A DNA stretch of 64,000 nt from assembly GCA_016125085.1 (NCBI GenBank), contig WGMM01000005.1, forward strand, positions 62,001 through 126,000. The letters are read 5' to 3'. The notes beneath the pieces are model-generated. The model was given only the letters and a program-made list of their open reading frames with translations. It searched no databases and was not told the origin of the DNA. A program made the position numbers and the translations under genes. This DNA is from a bacterium. Lineage in GTDB: Bacteria > Planctomycetota > Planctomycetia > Isosphaerales > Isosphaeraceae. Of this stretch, positions 29,203 to 39,200 are shown in pieces (the first letter of the stretch is position 1; the number at the start of each line of letters is the position of its first letter).

Positions 29203-30321
29203 ATGGCTGCCGGCGAAACCAGTACGAAAAGCGCTACCCTTCTGACCTCCTATGGTTTGACCCCCGGCAAGCTGCGTGGTCTTCAGCGGATCAGCAACGC
29301 CAACGGCACGCTGACGATGCTGGCCCTTGACCAGAACAGTTCGATGATCGAAATGGCCCACAAGGCGCTGAAAACCGCCGGCCACGATCGCGAACCGAGC
29401 TTCGCCGAGATCGTCGAAGCCAAAGTCGACATGGCCCGCGAAATGTCGGGCGCGGCCTCCGCACTTTTGATCGACGGCTATTACGGTGCCTTTTCGGTCG
29501 TCGCCAGTGGCGCGATCGCCCCGGAAAAAGGCCTGCTGATCCGTGTCGAAAAATCGGGCAGCCCCAAGAACGCCGCCGGTGCTCCTCTGGGCGAAATCGA
29601 AGCCGGCTGGTCGGTTCAGAAGATCAAGTACATGGGCGCGGACGCCGTCAAGCTTCTCGCCCCGTTCGAACCGGCCGAACCTGATTCGGCCGAGCATCAG
29701 CTGCAACTCGTGAAGCACATTTACGAAGAATGCCGCAAATACGACATTCTCATGCTGCTCGAACCGGTCGCCTTCCCGTTCGGCGGCGAAAAGAAGACGG
29801 ACGAAGCCTATCGCCGTCGCAAGGCCAACACGGTCCTCGAATCCGCCCGGCTCCTGTCTCGCTGGTGCGACGTTTACAAGGCCGAATTTCCTGGCGACAT
29901 GGAATTCGACGACGAATCCAAGCTGCGCGACAACCTGCAGGCTTTGACCGAAGCCTCCGTCACGCCCTGGGTTCTGCTCTCCGCCGGTGTCGATTATCCG
30001 GCTTACAAACGTCAGGTCGAACTTGCGGTCGAGTGTGGCGCTTCCGGCGTCCTCGGCGGCCGTGCGTTCTGGAAGGAATACTTCCAGCAGCCTGACGCCA
30101 AGGCCCGCACGAAGTTCGCCGCTGGCGAAGCTCGCGGCCGCGTCGCCGAAATCGATGAGATCGTCCGCTCCGCGGCGACCCCCTGGTGGGACAAGATCGG
30201 CCTGAACCGCGATTCGATGTCCGATATCCGCGCCGCGGAAGGCTGGCACGCCCGCTACCTGGCCGGTGTCGGTGAGTCGGCCGGTGGCGGCCACGTCGTT
30301 CGCCCTGGTGAAGTTTACTGA
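29203..30321 (+). CDS. Tagatose-bisphosphate aldolase-like (LacD family) protein
   Basis: This 372-residue class I aldolase-type TIM barrel starts MAAGETSTKSATLLTSYGLT. Family features are LTMLALDQNSSMIEMA, AASALLIDGYYGA, the mid-barrel GADAVKLLAPFEPAEPDS and the C-terminal WVLLSAGVDYPAYKRQVELA followed by GASGVLGGRAFWKEYF. LacD proteins split tagatose 1,6-bisphosphate to glyceraldehyde 3-phosphate and dihydroxyacetone phosphate through a lysine Schiff base; VKLLAPF holds a plausible lysine. No tagatose kinase or lactose genes are nearby, so the true substrate may be another sugar phosphate. A strong terminator follows. Confidence 0.9.
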   Translation: MAAGETSTKSATLLTSYGLTPGKLRGLQRISNANGTLTMLALDQNSSMIEMAHKALKTAGHDREPSFAEIVEAKVDMAREMSGAASALLIDGYYGAFSVVASGAIAPEKGLLIRVEKSGSPKNAAGAPLGEIEAGWSVQKIKYMGADAVKLLAPFEPAEPDSAEHQLQLVKHIYEECRKYDILMLLEPVAFPFGGEKKTDEAYRRRKANTVLESARLLSRWCDVYKAEFPGDMEFDDESKLRDNLQALTEASVTPWVLLSAGVDYPAYKRQVELAVECGASGVLGGRAFWKEYFQQPDAKARTKFAAGEARGRVAEIDEIVRSAATPWWDKIGLNRDSMSDIRAAEGWHARYLAGVGESAGGGHVVRPGEVY

Positions 30322-30359
30322 CCCATCCGGTCTCGCCTGAACGAGAATCGAATCTTGCC

Positions 30360-30388
30360 GCCCCTGCACACAGTTGCAGGGGCTTTTC
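30360..30388 (+). terminator. Rho-independent terminator of the aldolase gene
   Basis: GCCCCTGCA (30360-30368) pairs with TGCAGGGGC (30375-30383) around a six-base loop and is followed by TTTTCGTT. Confidence 0.88.
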
Positions 30389-30540
30389 GTTAGATTGACG
30401 GAAATTTCCGGATCCGTTCGAAGGCCGAAGCGAATCGGTCGTTCGCCGCGAACGAAACCGATCCATCTTGTACGAATATTCCCGCCAAGGGATGATGATA
30501 CGGAATTGCCCTGAGCTGACCCGGCAGGATCGGACCGAAC

Positions 30541-30546
30541 AGGAGG
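30541..30546 (+). promoter_or_regulatory. Consensus ribosome-binding site supporting a TTG start for glgC
   Basis: A perfect AGGAGG lies six bases before TTG 30553. The next in-frame ATG at 30568 is 21 bases away, too far for this site. Confidence 0.7.
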
Positions 30547-30552
30547 CTCGCC

Positions 30553-31812
30553 TTGATTTCCACCTGGATGGGAAGAAACGCACTATCCATCATCCTGGCC
30601 GGTGGGAGAGGCACGCGACTCGATCCGCTTACGCGTGACCGGGCCAAACCCGCTGTCCCGTTCGGCGGTCCTTACCGAATCATCGACTTCGCACTTTCGA
30701 ACTGCATCAATTCCGGCCTCAGGCGCATTCTGGTCCTCACTCAATACAAAGCGCTTTCGCTTTCGCGGCATATCGATCAGGGCTGGAGATTCCTCTGCCG
30801 TGAACTCGACGAATTCGTCGACGTGATCCCGCCCCAGCAGATGTACGGCGAACATTGGTATGCCGGCACGGCCGACGCCGTGTATCAGAACGTGTTCGCC
30901 ATCGAGCGCACGAAGGCCGAGGTCGCCCTGATCCTGGCCGGCGATCATATCTACAAGATGAACTATGCCTTGATGATCCAGGATCATATGGACAGCAAGG
31001 CTGACCTCACGATCGCGTGCCTCACCGTGCCTGTCAGCCAGGCCAGCCAGTTCGGTGTCATGGCGGTCGATCGCCAACGCAGAATCGTCGAATTCGTCGA
31101 GAAACCGGCAAAACCCCCGGAAATCCCCGATAACCCAGGGCTTTCTCTTGTCAGCATGGGCATTTATGTCTTCTCGACCCGGCTGATGTTCGATGTCCTC
31201 ATGCAGGATGTCGCCATGCGGCGCGACCAGACTACGCGTGATTTCGGACGCGACATCATCCCCGAAATGATTCGCCAGGGTTATCACGTGAAAGCCCACC
31301 CGTTTCAGGACGAAAATCGCAAGGAACAGGCTTATTGGCGCGATGTGGGCACCCTCGATGCCTATTACGAAGCCAGTATGGACCTGATCGCGCCCGACCC
31401 GCTTCTCAACATTTACGACCGAAACTGGCCGATCCAGACGTTCTCTCCGCCAATTCCGCCGCCGAAATTCGTTCTGGACATGCCAGGCCGGCGAGGCCTC
31501 GCGACCAATTCGATCGTTTGCCCCGGCGTGATCGTTTCAGGGGGGGAAGTCCACCGATCGATCATCGGCACCCACTCGCGCATCCGGTCCTATTCGCTCG
31601 TCGAGGATTCGATCCTGTTCGACGAAGTGGTGATCGGCCGCAACGCTCGCGTCCGTCGAGCCATACTCGACAAGAACGTTTTCGTTCCCGATGGCTTTAC
31701 GATCGGGCATGATCAGGAACTGGACCGAAGCCGAGGGCTGACGATCTCGCCCGAGGGCCTGACCGTCGTCGCGAAGGACGAAGACCTGCGACGATTCGCC
31801 ATCAGCGGCTAG
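30553..31812 (+). CDS. glgC: Glucose-1-phosphate adenylyltransferase (ADP-glucose pyrophosphorylase)
   Basis: This 419-residue enzyme makes ADP-glucose from glucose 1-phosphate and ATP, the committed step of bacterial glycogen synthesis. The pyrophosphorylase signature [25 protein letters not shown] (quoted in part) is at the N-terminus. The substrate-site segments [20 protein letters not shown] and FVEKPAKPP follow. The C-terminal beta-helix contains the hexapeptide-type [20 protein letters not shown]. The start is TTG 30553, fixed by a perfect AGGAGG. Other glycogen genes are not nearby, so it appears monocistronic. Confidence 0.95.
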   Translation: MISTWMGRNALSIILAGGRGTRLDPLTRDRAKPAVPFGGPYRIIDFALSNCINSGLRRILVLTQYKALSLSRHIDQGWRFLCRELDEFVDVIPPQQMYGEHWYAGTADAVYQNVFAIERTKAEVALILAGDHIYKMNYALMIQDHMDSKADLTIACLTVPVSQASQFGVMAVDRQRRIVEFVEKPAKPPEIPDNPGLSLVSMGIYVFSTRLMFDVLMQDVAMRRDQTTRDFGRDIIPEMIRQGYHVKAHPFQDENRKEQAYWRDVGTLDAYYEASMDLIAPDPLLNIYDRNWPIQTFSPPIPPPKFVLDMPGRRGLATNSIVCPGVIVSGGEVHRSIIGTHSRIRSYSLVEDSILFDEVVIGRNARVRRAILDKNVFVPDGFTIGHDQELDRSRGLTISPEGLTVVAKDEDLRRFAISG

Positions 31813-31849
31813 CGGTCAGGCATGGGCCCATCCCGTACGAAGATCGGGC

Positions 31850-34336
31850 TCAGGAACGCTTCGTGGCGTTGGAAGTCGTTTTCGATCGGGGCTTTACGGT
31901 TTTCTCGACCGGAAACAGGTTCGAGATTACTTCGTCGATCGTCTCGACGAATTCGAACGACATATCCGCCTTCACTTCTTTCGGAAGGTCGACGAGATCG
32001 TTCCGGTTATGAACAGGCAGCAGGACGTGATGAATGCCCGCGCGCCGGGCTGCCAGAACTTTCTCGCGAATGCCACCGACCGGCAGAACGCGGCCGGAAA
32101 GAGTCACTTCACCGGTCATGGCGACGTCGCCCCTCAGGGGCTTTTCGTTCAACAGGCTGACAAGGCTCGCCGCGATCGCGACACCTGCCGACGGGCCGTC
32201 CTTGGGCACAGCCCCAGCGGGCACGTGCACGTGCAAGTCACTGTCGCTCAGAGGCTTGGTGTTGATCCCCAGCTTTTCGGCACGACTCCGGATATACCCG
32301 GCCGCCGCCTGAACGCTTTCGCGCATCGATTCGCCGAGCAACCCGGTCAGCGTCATACCACCCTTGCCGCCAGGAAGCAGAGTGGACTCGATGAACAGGA
32401 TCTCGCCGCCAGTCGGTGTCCAGGCCAGCCCTGTCGAAACGCCCGGCGAAGGCTTTCGCATGGCCGATTCCTTGAAGAACCGCGGGGGACCGAGGTAAAC
32501 CGTGACATCCTTATCGGTTACGACGATTTTCCGCCGATTGCCTTCGGCTCGTTTCCGCGCGATTTTGCGGCAGATCGTGCCGATTTCGCGCTCCAGGTTA
32601 CGCAGACCCGCTTCACGAGTGTAGTCGGAAACGATTCTGCGAACGGCATCGTCGGGAATCGTCACTGTGTCCGATTTCAGGCCATGGGCTTCCAACTGTT
32701 TGGGAATCAAATGCTTACGAGCGATCGCCAGCTTCTGTTCCTCGCTATAGCCTGGCAGTTCCAGGATTTCCATCCGGTCCAGCAGCGCATGGGGGATGGT
32801 TTCCGAAGTGTTCGCCGTCGCCAGGAACAAGACCTTGGAAAGGTCGAACTCGACATCCAGATAATGGTCGTGGAAGGTCGTATTCTGTTCCGGATCGAGC
32901 ACTTCCAGAAGAGCCGAAGCCGGATCGCCCCGGAAATCGTTGCCCAGCTTGTCGACTTCGTCCAGGACGAAGACCGGGTTGTTCGATCCGGCCTTGCGCA
33001 GGCCCTGAATCACCCGACCGGGCAGGGCAGCGATGTAAGTTCTTCTGTGACCACGAATTTCTGCTTCATCGTGAACGCCGCCGAGACTCATTCGCACGAA
33101 CTTTCGACCGAGGGCGTCGGCGATCGATCGGCCAAGGCTCGTCTTGCCTGTGCCGGGAGGCCCCACCAGGCACAAGATCGGCCCCTTGAGGTCGTTCTTG
33201 AGCTTCCGGACCGCAAGATATTCGATGATCCGTTCCTTGATCTTCTCCAGATCGTAGTGGTCTTTATCGAGCACTCGTCGGGCCTGGCGAAGATCGAGAC
33301 GATCTCGAGTCGATTCGTTCCAGGGCAGGTGGATAATCCAGTCCAGGTATGTCCGGACGATCGAATATTCGGCTGAACTCGGGTGCATGTTCGAAAGCCG
33401 TTCGAGTTCTCGTCTGGCTTCCGTCATGACACCGACGGGCGGATTCGCGGATTCGAGCTTCGCCGTCATCTGAACGATCTCGGACGATTCGTCCCCCGCT
33501 TCGCCAAGCTCTTCCTGCATCGCCTTGATCTGCTGGCGGATGAAGTGCTCCCGCTGGGCCTTGGTGATCTCGGACCCGACCTGAGCCTGAATCCGACCAG
33601 CCAGCTCGATCACTTCGAGATGCCGAGTCCAGTACCTGAGCAGGATCTTCAGACGTTTCTTGACGTCCGGCTCGGCCAGCATCGTCAACTTTTCTTCGAC
33701 GAGAAACGGCAGGCTCGAAGCGAACAGGTCGACAAGCCGGGCCGGTTCATGCGTATTCATGGCCGCGACCTGAAGCTCTTCCGGAACCTGCTGGGTCTGT
33801 TTGACCATGCGGGCCAGGAGCTTGCGCGCCTGATGAACGAGGGCCTCGATCTCCAGCCCCTTGTGTTCCTTGTCGTTGACGGAATGGGCGGTGACGAGCG
33901 GGAAGGGCTCCTGTCTCAGGATCTTGCCGATCCTGGCCCGGCTCACGCCCTGAAACACGATCCGAGTCGTTCCGTCAGGGAACTTGAGCATCTGGAGAAT
34001 CTGCCCGACACACCCGAAATCCGCCAGATCGCTGCGGGTCGGTACGTCGGTCTCCACCTCGATTTGCGTCGCCAGAACGATCGTTCGGTCGGTCGAGGCC
34101 GAAACGGCGTCGACCAGAGCGATACCGGCATTCCGGTTGATCACGATCGGCACGATCGTGTTCGGGAATACCACTTCTCCCCGAAGCGGAAGCAGCGGCA
34201 GATCCTGCGACTTTTTCGTGGAGCCGCGTGTGCCGCCGGCCATGAGTTCTCGAAAAGCGGGAGATGACTCGATCTCCTTGCGTAGCTCTTCGATCGGTTC
34301 TGGCGTAACTTTTTTGATGGATCGACGCTTCGTCAT
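31850..34336 (-). CDS. lon: ATP-dependent endopeptidase Lon
   Basis: This 828-residue protein has the full Lon architecture. The N-terminal substrate domain begins near residue 45 (LPLLPLRGEVVFPNTIVPI), followed by a coiled-coil linker (LDWIIHLPWNE). The AAA+ module has Walker A GPPGTGKTSLG and Walker B VFVLDEVDKL. The protease domain has the catalytic Ser in DGPSAG and Lys in GGIREKVLAA. It degrades misfolded and regulatory proteins in the cytoplasm. The start MTKRRSIKKV at 34336 is chosen because the 31-residue extension upstream is not Lon-like. It converges on glgC with only 37 bases between stops. Confidence 0.97.
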   Translation of the reverse strand: MTKRRSIKKVTPEPIEELRKEIESSPAFRELMAGGTRGSTKKSQDLPLLPLRGEVVFPNTIVPIVINRNAGIALVDAVSASTDRTIVLATQIEVETDVPTRSDLADFGCVGQILQMLKFPDGTTRIVFQGVSRARIGKILRQEPFPLVTAHSVNDKEHKGLEIEALVHQARKLLARMVKQTQQVPEELQVAAMNTHEPARLVDLFASSLPFLVEEKLTMLAEPDVKKRLKILLRYWTRHLEVIELAGRIQAQVGSEITKAQREHFIRQQIKAMQEELGEAGDESSEIVQMTAKLESANPPVGVMTEARRELERLSNMHPSSAEYSIVRTYLDWIIHLPWNESTRDRLDLRQARRVLDKDHYDLEKIKERIIEYLAVRKLKNDLKGPILCLVGPPGTGKTSLGRSIADALGRKFVRMSLGGVHDEAEIRGHRRTYIAALPGRVIQGLRKAGSNNPVFVLDEVDKLGNDFRGDPASALLEVLDPEQNTTFHDHYLDVEFDLSKVLFLATANTSETIPHALLDRMEILELPGYSEEQKLAIARKHLIPKQLEAHGLKSDTVTIPDDAVRRIVSDYTREAGLRNLEREIGTICRKIARKRAEGNRRKIVVTDKDVTVYLGPPRFFKESAMRKPSPGVSTGLAWTPTGGEILFIESTLLPGGKGGMTLTGLLGESMRESVQAAAGYIRSRAEKLGINTKPLSDSDLHVHVPAGAVPKDGPSAGVAIAASLVSLLNEKPLRGDVAMTGEVTLSGRVLPVGGIREKVLAARRAGIHHVLLPVHNRNDLVDLPKEVKADMSFEFVETIDEVISNLFPVEKTVKPRSKTTSNATKRS

Positions 34337-34599
34337 GTTGTCCGTCTGGCGCAGCAGGCTTGGTGGCACGCGGGATTCGCTCCAGCGCTCGTCACTTTCA
34401 TTACTATTGTGCCAAAACCCATTCGGCAAGGGAATCAGACGGAATGGGTCCGCAATTCTTCGGCGAGCTCCAAAACCACGAATTCAGCCCAATCCGCAAA
34501 ACACGCAGAATCGGCCAGATCGACTTCGAATTCCGTAAGCATGAGTCCCTTCGCTGGTCCGAAAGGAGTGCGGGCCAGCTGGCAATTCCAGGCTCAGGA

Positions 34600-35304
34600 T
34601 TATTTTCGCCACCAGACTTCGGATTCGTCCGCGTCTTGCCATTGGCGATGATGAAGGACCTGGAGCATCTGGAAGTTGTTCATCGCGAACATGCTCAAGA
34701 GCAGGATGTTGTAAAGCGATCCGTTCTGGCGATAGAGCCAGAACGCAAGCAGTGCGGAGAGCACCAGGGATAGGCCGTGAGTCAGCTCCTGGCCTCGGCG
34801 CTTGGCGATTCCCTGCAGAACGACACCCGCGATCTGGCCGCCGTCGAGGGGCCAGATCGGAATGAGGTTCAGAATGCTCCAGACAAGATTGATGAAGGCG
34901 AGCTGCGACAAGGCTTCCCGCAGGTAAGGGTCCTCGACTTGCGTACTTCGGATTACGAGGAGAACGATGCCGTAGAGGATCAGACCAGCGAGCGGGCCGT
35001 TGAAAATGACGAGAATTCTCTTCCAGCGCGAAACAGGCGGTCCTTCCGAAAGGCAAAGCCCACCCATTCCATGAAGCAGAATCGCGGGATACCGGCCGAA
35101 CACGCGATTCGTCATCGCGTGGCCCATCTCGTGAACGATGATCGAAACCAGTACGCAGCCGATCCAGATGAAGACTCGCTGATAATCGCCATCGCCCCAC
35201 CCCAGAGCCGCGGAGATGATCCAGAACCACGGCGTGATACGGACAGGGATGCCGAGGATTCGGAAGTTCAGATCCCAAGGGCTGGGTTGTGGCACTCCGA
35301 GCAT
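34600..35304 (-). CDS. Site-2 protease family (M50) membrane metalloprotease
   Basis: This 234-residue polytopic protein has the zinc-binding HEMGH motif in a helix (VSIIVHEMGHAMTNRVFG) and a later LNLIPIWPLDGG, where the NPxPDG-type Asp supplies the third ligand. These mark an S2P/M50 intramembrane protease, in the short form without PDZ domains. It cleaves membrane-embedded substrates, for example anti-sigma factors, but the target here is unknown. It lies 263 bases upstream of lon on the same strand, so the two proteolysis genes could share a transcript. Confidence 0.93.
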   Translation of the reverse strand: MLGVPQPSPWDLNFRILGIPVRITPWFWIISAALGWGDGDYQRVFIWIGCVLVSIIVHEMGHAMTNRVFGRYPAILLHGMGGLCLSEGPPVSRWKRILVIFNGPLAGLILYGIVLLVIRSTQVEDPYLREALSQLAFINLVWSILNLIPIWPLDGGQIAGVVLQGIAKRRGQELTHGLSLVLSALLAFWLYRQNGSLYNILLLSMFAMNNFQMLQVLHHRQWQDADESEVWWRK

Positions 35305-35592
35305 TTGCCGTCCGTTCCGTTCGAAGAAGGAAATCAGTCGATTCGAGGGATGACTATGGGGAATGAAGGCCCGGAAACTCCTGCCGAAACGGGATCCGGC
35401 CCGATCAAGTATGCCTTATCATAAGCATCGGGTGCGAATTTTGTCGCGGGTGCAGGAATTCGATCCTGATCCGATCGGCCCTGGCAGGAAAAGTCATCGG
35501 CCATCGATTATGATGTGGATTCGCGAAAATCGGTCCAGGTGCGATCTCGCGAACCTTACCTACGACACGAAGGACAGGAAAGCGCTCCGACG

Positions 35593-36435
35593 ATGCGATT
35601 CACGAAAATGCACGGCCTCGGCAACGATTACGTCTACGTCAGCGGGTTCGGGCAATCGCTGCCGGACGATATCCCGGCTCTTGCCGTCGCGGTGAGTGAC
35701 CGTCACTTCGGAATCGGCGGCGACGGCTTGATCCTGATCTTGCCGAGCGACAAGGCCGACGCCCGCATGCGCATGTTCAACGCCGACGGTTCCGAAGGCG
35801 AAATGTGCGGCAACGGGGTGCGCTGCGTCGCAAAATACGTGCACGATCACGGCATCGCGGCCAAGCCCCGAATCGCCATCGAAACGGGCCGGGGCGTCCT
35901 GACGCTGGACGTATCCGCGGATGCCGACGGCAAAGCCGAATGGATCACGGTCGATATGGGCGAGCCGATCCTCGAAGCCGCGAGGATACCGACGACGTTG
36001 ACTGGCGATCCGGTCGTCGAACAGCCGGTGGAAGCTGGCGGAACGACATGGAAGGGCACGGCCGTCAGCATGGGAAATCCCCACTTCGTGATCTTCGTCG
36101 ATGATCTTTCGAAGGTCGATCTTGCGAACGTCGGCCCATTGCTGGAACGTCATGCGGCATTCCCGAAGCGCGTCAACGTGCACTTCGCCGAAGTCGTCGA
36201 TCGCTCGACCGTGAAAATGGCCACCTGGGAACGGGGTTCCGGCATCACGCTCGCCTGCGGAACAGGAGCCTGTTCGGTGTGCGTGGCTGGTGTTCTCACT
36301 GGCAGAACGGACCGGGCCATCACGGCTCACCTGCCCGGCGGCCCGTTGAAGCTTTCGTGGCCAACGGACCAGGGCAGCGTGTTCATGACCGGGCCCGCGA
36401 CGGAAGTCTTTTCCGGCGATTGGGAAACGGACTGA
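35593..36435 (+). CDS. dapF: Diaminopimelate epimerase
   Basis: This 280-residue enzyme interconverts LL- and meso-diaminopimelate for lysine and peptidoglycan synthesis. It begins [16 protein letters not shown]. Both catalytic cysteines are present, in [16 protein letters not shown] and [10 protein letters not shown]. The start at 35593 is preceded by AGGAAAG and matches the family N-terminus; the frame from 35515 adds a non-homologous leader. Presence of dapF is consistent with planctomycetes having peptidoglycan. A bidirectional terminator separates it from the convergent rpsG. Confidence 0.97.
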   Translation: MRFTKMHGLGNDYVYVSGFGQSLPDDIPALAVAVSDRHFGIGGDGLILILPSDKADARMRMFNADGSEGEMCGNGVRCVAKYVHDHGIAAKPRIAIETGRGVLTLDVSADADGKAEWITVDMGEPILEAARIPTTLTGDPVVEQPVEAGGTTWKGTAVSMGNPHFVIFVDDLSKVDLANVGPLLERHAAFPKRVNVHFAEVVDRSTVKMATWERGSGITLACGTGACSVCVAGVLTGRTDRAITAHLPGGPLKLSWPTDQGSVFMTGPATEVFSGDWETD

Positions 36436-36502
36436 ATGACCGGAGGCGGGCAGGCCATTCTCAAGTGCACGGCCGGGCCAATTTCGGATTCTCCGAAAAA
36501 AG

Positions 36503-36532
36503 AAAAACCTCGCTCGAAAGGGCGAGGTTTTT
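36503..36532. terminator. Bidirectional terminator between dapF and rpsG
   Basis: AAAAACCTCGC and GCGAGGTTTTT form a strong stem whose A/T flanks give a T-run on either strand. It serves both convergent genes. Confidence 0.88.
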
Positions 36533-36564
36533 CGTAAGTATCGTCGTCAGCCGAAGCGCTGGAA

Positions 36565-37038
36565 TTACCAGGCGAAGTGGGCGAAAGCCTTGTTGGCGTC
36601 GGCCATCTTGTGCACGTTTTCACGCTTGGTGACAGCGGCACCTTCGCGGTTGTAGGCGGCGACGAGTTCGTCAGCCAGACGCATGTGCATCGGGCGGCCC
36701 TTCTTGTCGCGAGCGGCGGCCAGGATCCAGCGGATAGCCAGCGTCTGTTGACGGGCCGGCTTCACTTGCATCGGAACCTGATAAGTGGCACCGCCGACAC
36801 GCTTCGAACGGACTTCGACGACGGGCTTGACGTTGTCGACGGCGCGATGGAAGACGTCGATGACGTTATCGGCCTGCACGCGCTTCTGGATCAGTTCCAT
36901 GGCGTCGTAGAAGACCTTGCGAGCGGCCGACTTCTTGCCGTCGAACATGAGATTGTTGATGAACTTGGAGGCCAGGAGCGAGTTGTAACGCGAATCCGGC
37001 CGGAGTTGCGATTTGCTAGCCGTGAATTTTCGAGCCAT
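36565..37038 (-). CDS. rpsG: 30S ribosomal protein S7
   Basis: This 157-residue protein has the S7 pattern [39 protein letters not shown] and [18 protein letters not shown] at the N-terminus. It nucleates assembly of the 30S head and contacts tRNA at the E site. It follows rpsL by 94 bases as in the classic str operon, but fusA and tuf do not follow in this window; a terminator comes 30 bases downstream instead. Confidence 0.98.
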   Translation of the reverse strand: MARKFTASKSQLRPDSRYNSLLASKFINNLMFDGKKSAARKVFYDAMELIQKRVQADNVIDVFHRAVDNVKPVVEVRSKRVGGATYQVPMQVKPARQQTLAIRWILAAARDKKGRPMHMRLADELVAAYNREGAAVTKRENVHKMADANKAFAHFAW

Positions 37039-37132
37039 ATTGCTGATTCGATCCCATGCGATGTTGAACGAAACGTGACTCTGCGACTCGACCCGGGTCG
37101 GCAGTCAAACGTTCCGGTACGAACTGGCGACG

Positions 37133-37531
37133 TTACTTCTTCTTGCCCTTGGCCGCGGCGGCCTTCTTCGCGGAGGCACCGTACTTCGAACGGGCCTGCT
37201 TACGATCGGCGACACCGGAGCTGTCCAGCACGCCACGAACGATGTGGTACCGCACGCCCGGCAAATCGCGGACCCGGCCGCCACGAACCAGCACGATCGA
37301 GTGTTCCTGCAGGTTGTGACCTTCGCCACCGATGTAGGCCGTGATTTCCTTCTGGTTCGAAAGACGGACCCGGGCGACCTTCCGCAGAGCGGAGTTCGGC
37401 TTCTTGGGGGTCATCGTCTTGACCTGAAGGCACACACCACGCTTGAACGGGCAAGAGTCGAGCACCGGGGACTTGCTGCGGTACACTTTCTTCGTTCGCG
37501 GACTTCGGATCAACTGATTGATGGTAGGCAT
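37133..37531 (-). CDS. rpsL: 30S ribosomal protein S12 with Arg at position 88
   Basis: This 132-residue protein is nearly collinear with E. coli S12 ([45 protein letters not shown]). It has a lysine/alanine-rich tail about eight residues longer. S12 sits at the decoding centre and governs accuracy. Lys43 is wild type, but residue 88, Lys in E. coli, is Arg here ([12 protein letters not shown]; codon at 37268-37270). Lys88Arg is a known streptomycin-resistance change in E. coli and Mycobacterium. It is the first gene of the rpsL-rpsG pair. Confidence 0.98.
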   Translation of the reverse strand: MPTINQLIRSPRTKKVYRSKSPVLDSCPFKRGVCLQVKTMTPKKPNSALRKVARVRLSNQKEITAYIGGEGHNLQEHSIVLVRGGRVRDLPGVRYHIVRGVLDSSGVADRKQARSKYGASAKKAAAAKGKKK

Positions 37532-37657
37532 GGAAACTGGAGTTCCTCAAGAGTCCTGATAGCATCGACTCCGGGCGAAATTGACTTCGACCGGCAAGAC
37601 CCGATCATCTGCCCATGCCGCACTTCGCAAGGGACGACGATCCAAGCGGAAAAGTAC

Positions 37658-37680
37658 GAACACGTCAATTCGACGTGTTC
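37658..37680 (-). terminator. Hairpin terminator between ispG and rpsL
   Basis: A perfect 9-bp stem GAACACGTC/GACGTGTTC with a five-base loop is followed on the minus strand by GTACTTTTCC. It separates ispG from the ribosomal protein genes. Confidence 0.7.
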
Positions 37681-37828
37681 TTGGTCTTGAACCAATCCGC
37701 GATAAGACAGACATTTTGACGTATCCCTGACCACGAGTCAAGGTGTCGTCGGGCAATTCCGGCAAGATTCCGGCGCCTGGTTCGTCAATTTCCGACCCGA
37801 TCGATCCCGTCGAGACCTCGACGAATCG

Positions 37829-39001
37829 TCATCCGATGACAGGCAGAGCCGACTTCTTCGCCTCTTTCTGTTGCTGCTTCGCCACATAGCTTTCCAGGGG
37901 CGGGGTGTCCTCTTCGAACCGCATGACTTCTTCCCAGAGCGCGTCGACCATGTCCGCTTCAAGGACATTTCGGATCGGAACGCCCCGCTTGAAGATCACG
38001 CCCTTGCCGCTGCCCGCGGCGATCCCCAGATCGGCTTCCTTGGCTTCGCCGAAGCCGTTCACAAGGCAGCCCAGGATGCTGATCCGCAGCGGGTTCGAAA
38101 GCCCCTTCATGCGTTCTTCGACTTCGGCCACGATCCGTTCCAGGTCGATATCGAGCCGGCCGCACGTCGGGCACGCGACGACCTCAGGCCGGGTCACTCG
38201 ACGGTCACAGGCTCGCAGGATGTCGAAACCGGCGGCGATTTCGGGAACCGGGTCGCCCAGCAGGCTCACGCGGATCGTGTCGCCGATGCCACGCAGCAGG
38301 ATCGCCCCGATGCCGGCGGCCGATTTCAGAGTGCCGTATTCCCGGCTGCCCGCTTCGGTGATGCCCACGTGGGTGGGATAGTCGCTCTTTTGAGCGAACA
38401 GGGTGTAGCACTCCAGCGCCGTGGGCACGTGGCTGGCCTTCAGGCTGATGATCATGTCATGAAAGCCAAGGCCTTCCGCGATTTCGATATGGCGGAGGGC
38501 CGATTCCACCATCGCCTCAGGGCAGGGGAATCCGTATTTATCGATCAGGTCCTCTTCGAGCGAGCCGGAATTCACGCCGACCCGAACCGGAGTGCCGGTA
38601 TCGCGGGCCTTGCGGATCACTTCCTCATAACGTTTCCGGCCGCCGATGTTCCCGGGATTGATCCGGACCTTGTCGACGGCACGCTTGCCGTCGGGGGTCT
38701 TCGCATCCATGCACGCAAGTGCCATTCGATAGTCGAAATGAATATCGGCGATGAGGGGAATCCGGATCTTCTGGCGAATGTAGCCGATGGCGGCGACGTC
38801 TTCCTTTTTCGGAACCGTCACCCGGACGATCTCGCAGCCGGCCTCTTCCAGCCTGAGAATCTGGGCAAGCGTGGCCTCCGCATCGAACGTGTCCGTCGTG
38901 GTCATCGACTGAACCCAGATCGGGTTGTCGCCACCGACCACGTGGTCGCCGACGCCCACCTCACGAGTTTTGTGACGCTGAACGGTCGTCGAATAAGCCA
39001 T
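37829..39001 (-). CDS. ispG: 4-hydroxy-3-methylbut-2-enyl-diphosphate synthase (flavodoxin-type)
   Basis: This 390-residue enzyme carries out the penultimate step of the MEP isoprenoid pathway using a [4Fe-4S] cluster. It begins with VGVGDHVVGGDNPIWVQSMT, the TIM-barrel N-terminus. The cluster ligands are in VACPTCGRLDIDL and in ILGCLVNGFGEAKEADLGIA with a conserved Glu. The second motif has Phe where most species have Pro (NGPGE). Length is normal for the short bacterial form. It precedes rpsL, separated by a terminator. Confidence 0.97.
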   Translation of the reverse strand: MAYSTTVQRHKTREVGVGDHVVGGDNPIWVQSMTTTDTFDAEATLAQILRLEEAGCEIVRVTVPKKEDVAAIGYIRQKIRIPLIADIHFDYRMALACMDAKTPDGKRAVDKVRINPGNIGGRKRYEEVIRKARDTGTPVRVGVNSGSLEEDLIDKYGFPCPEAMVESALRHIEIAEGLGFHDMIISLKASHVPTALECYTLFAQKSDYPTHVGITEAGSREYGTLKSAAGIGAILLRGIGDTIRVSLLGDPVPEIAAGFDILRACDRRVTRPEVVACPTCGRLDIDLERIVAEVEERMKGLSNPLRISILGCLVNGFGEAKEADLGIAAGSGKGVIFKRGVPIRNVLEADMVDALWEEVMRFEEDTPPLESYVAKQQQKEAKKSALPVIG

Positions 39002-39200
39002 GAGCGTTTCGGGTCCTTCGTTCGATATTGCCGTCGTCTCGAATATCGGCGAGCGGAAGGCCGAAGTTCATCGAGATCATGTGCCAATCCGTAATCCTTC
39101 GGAGCACAGGTCATTTTAGAACCTTGCCCGGAGAAGGGTCAAGGCGATACAACACGGTTCGAACATCGGCCATGTCCTCCGTTCCCTCGAAAAGCCCAAA

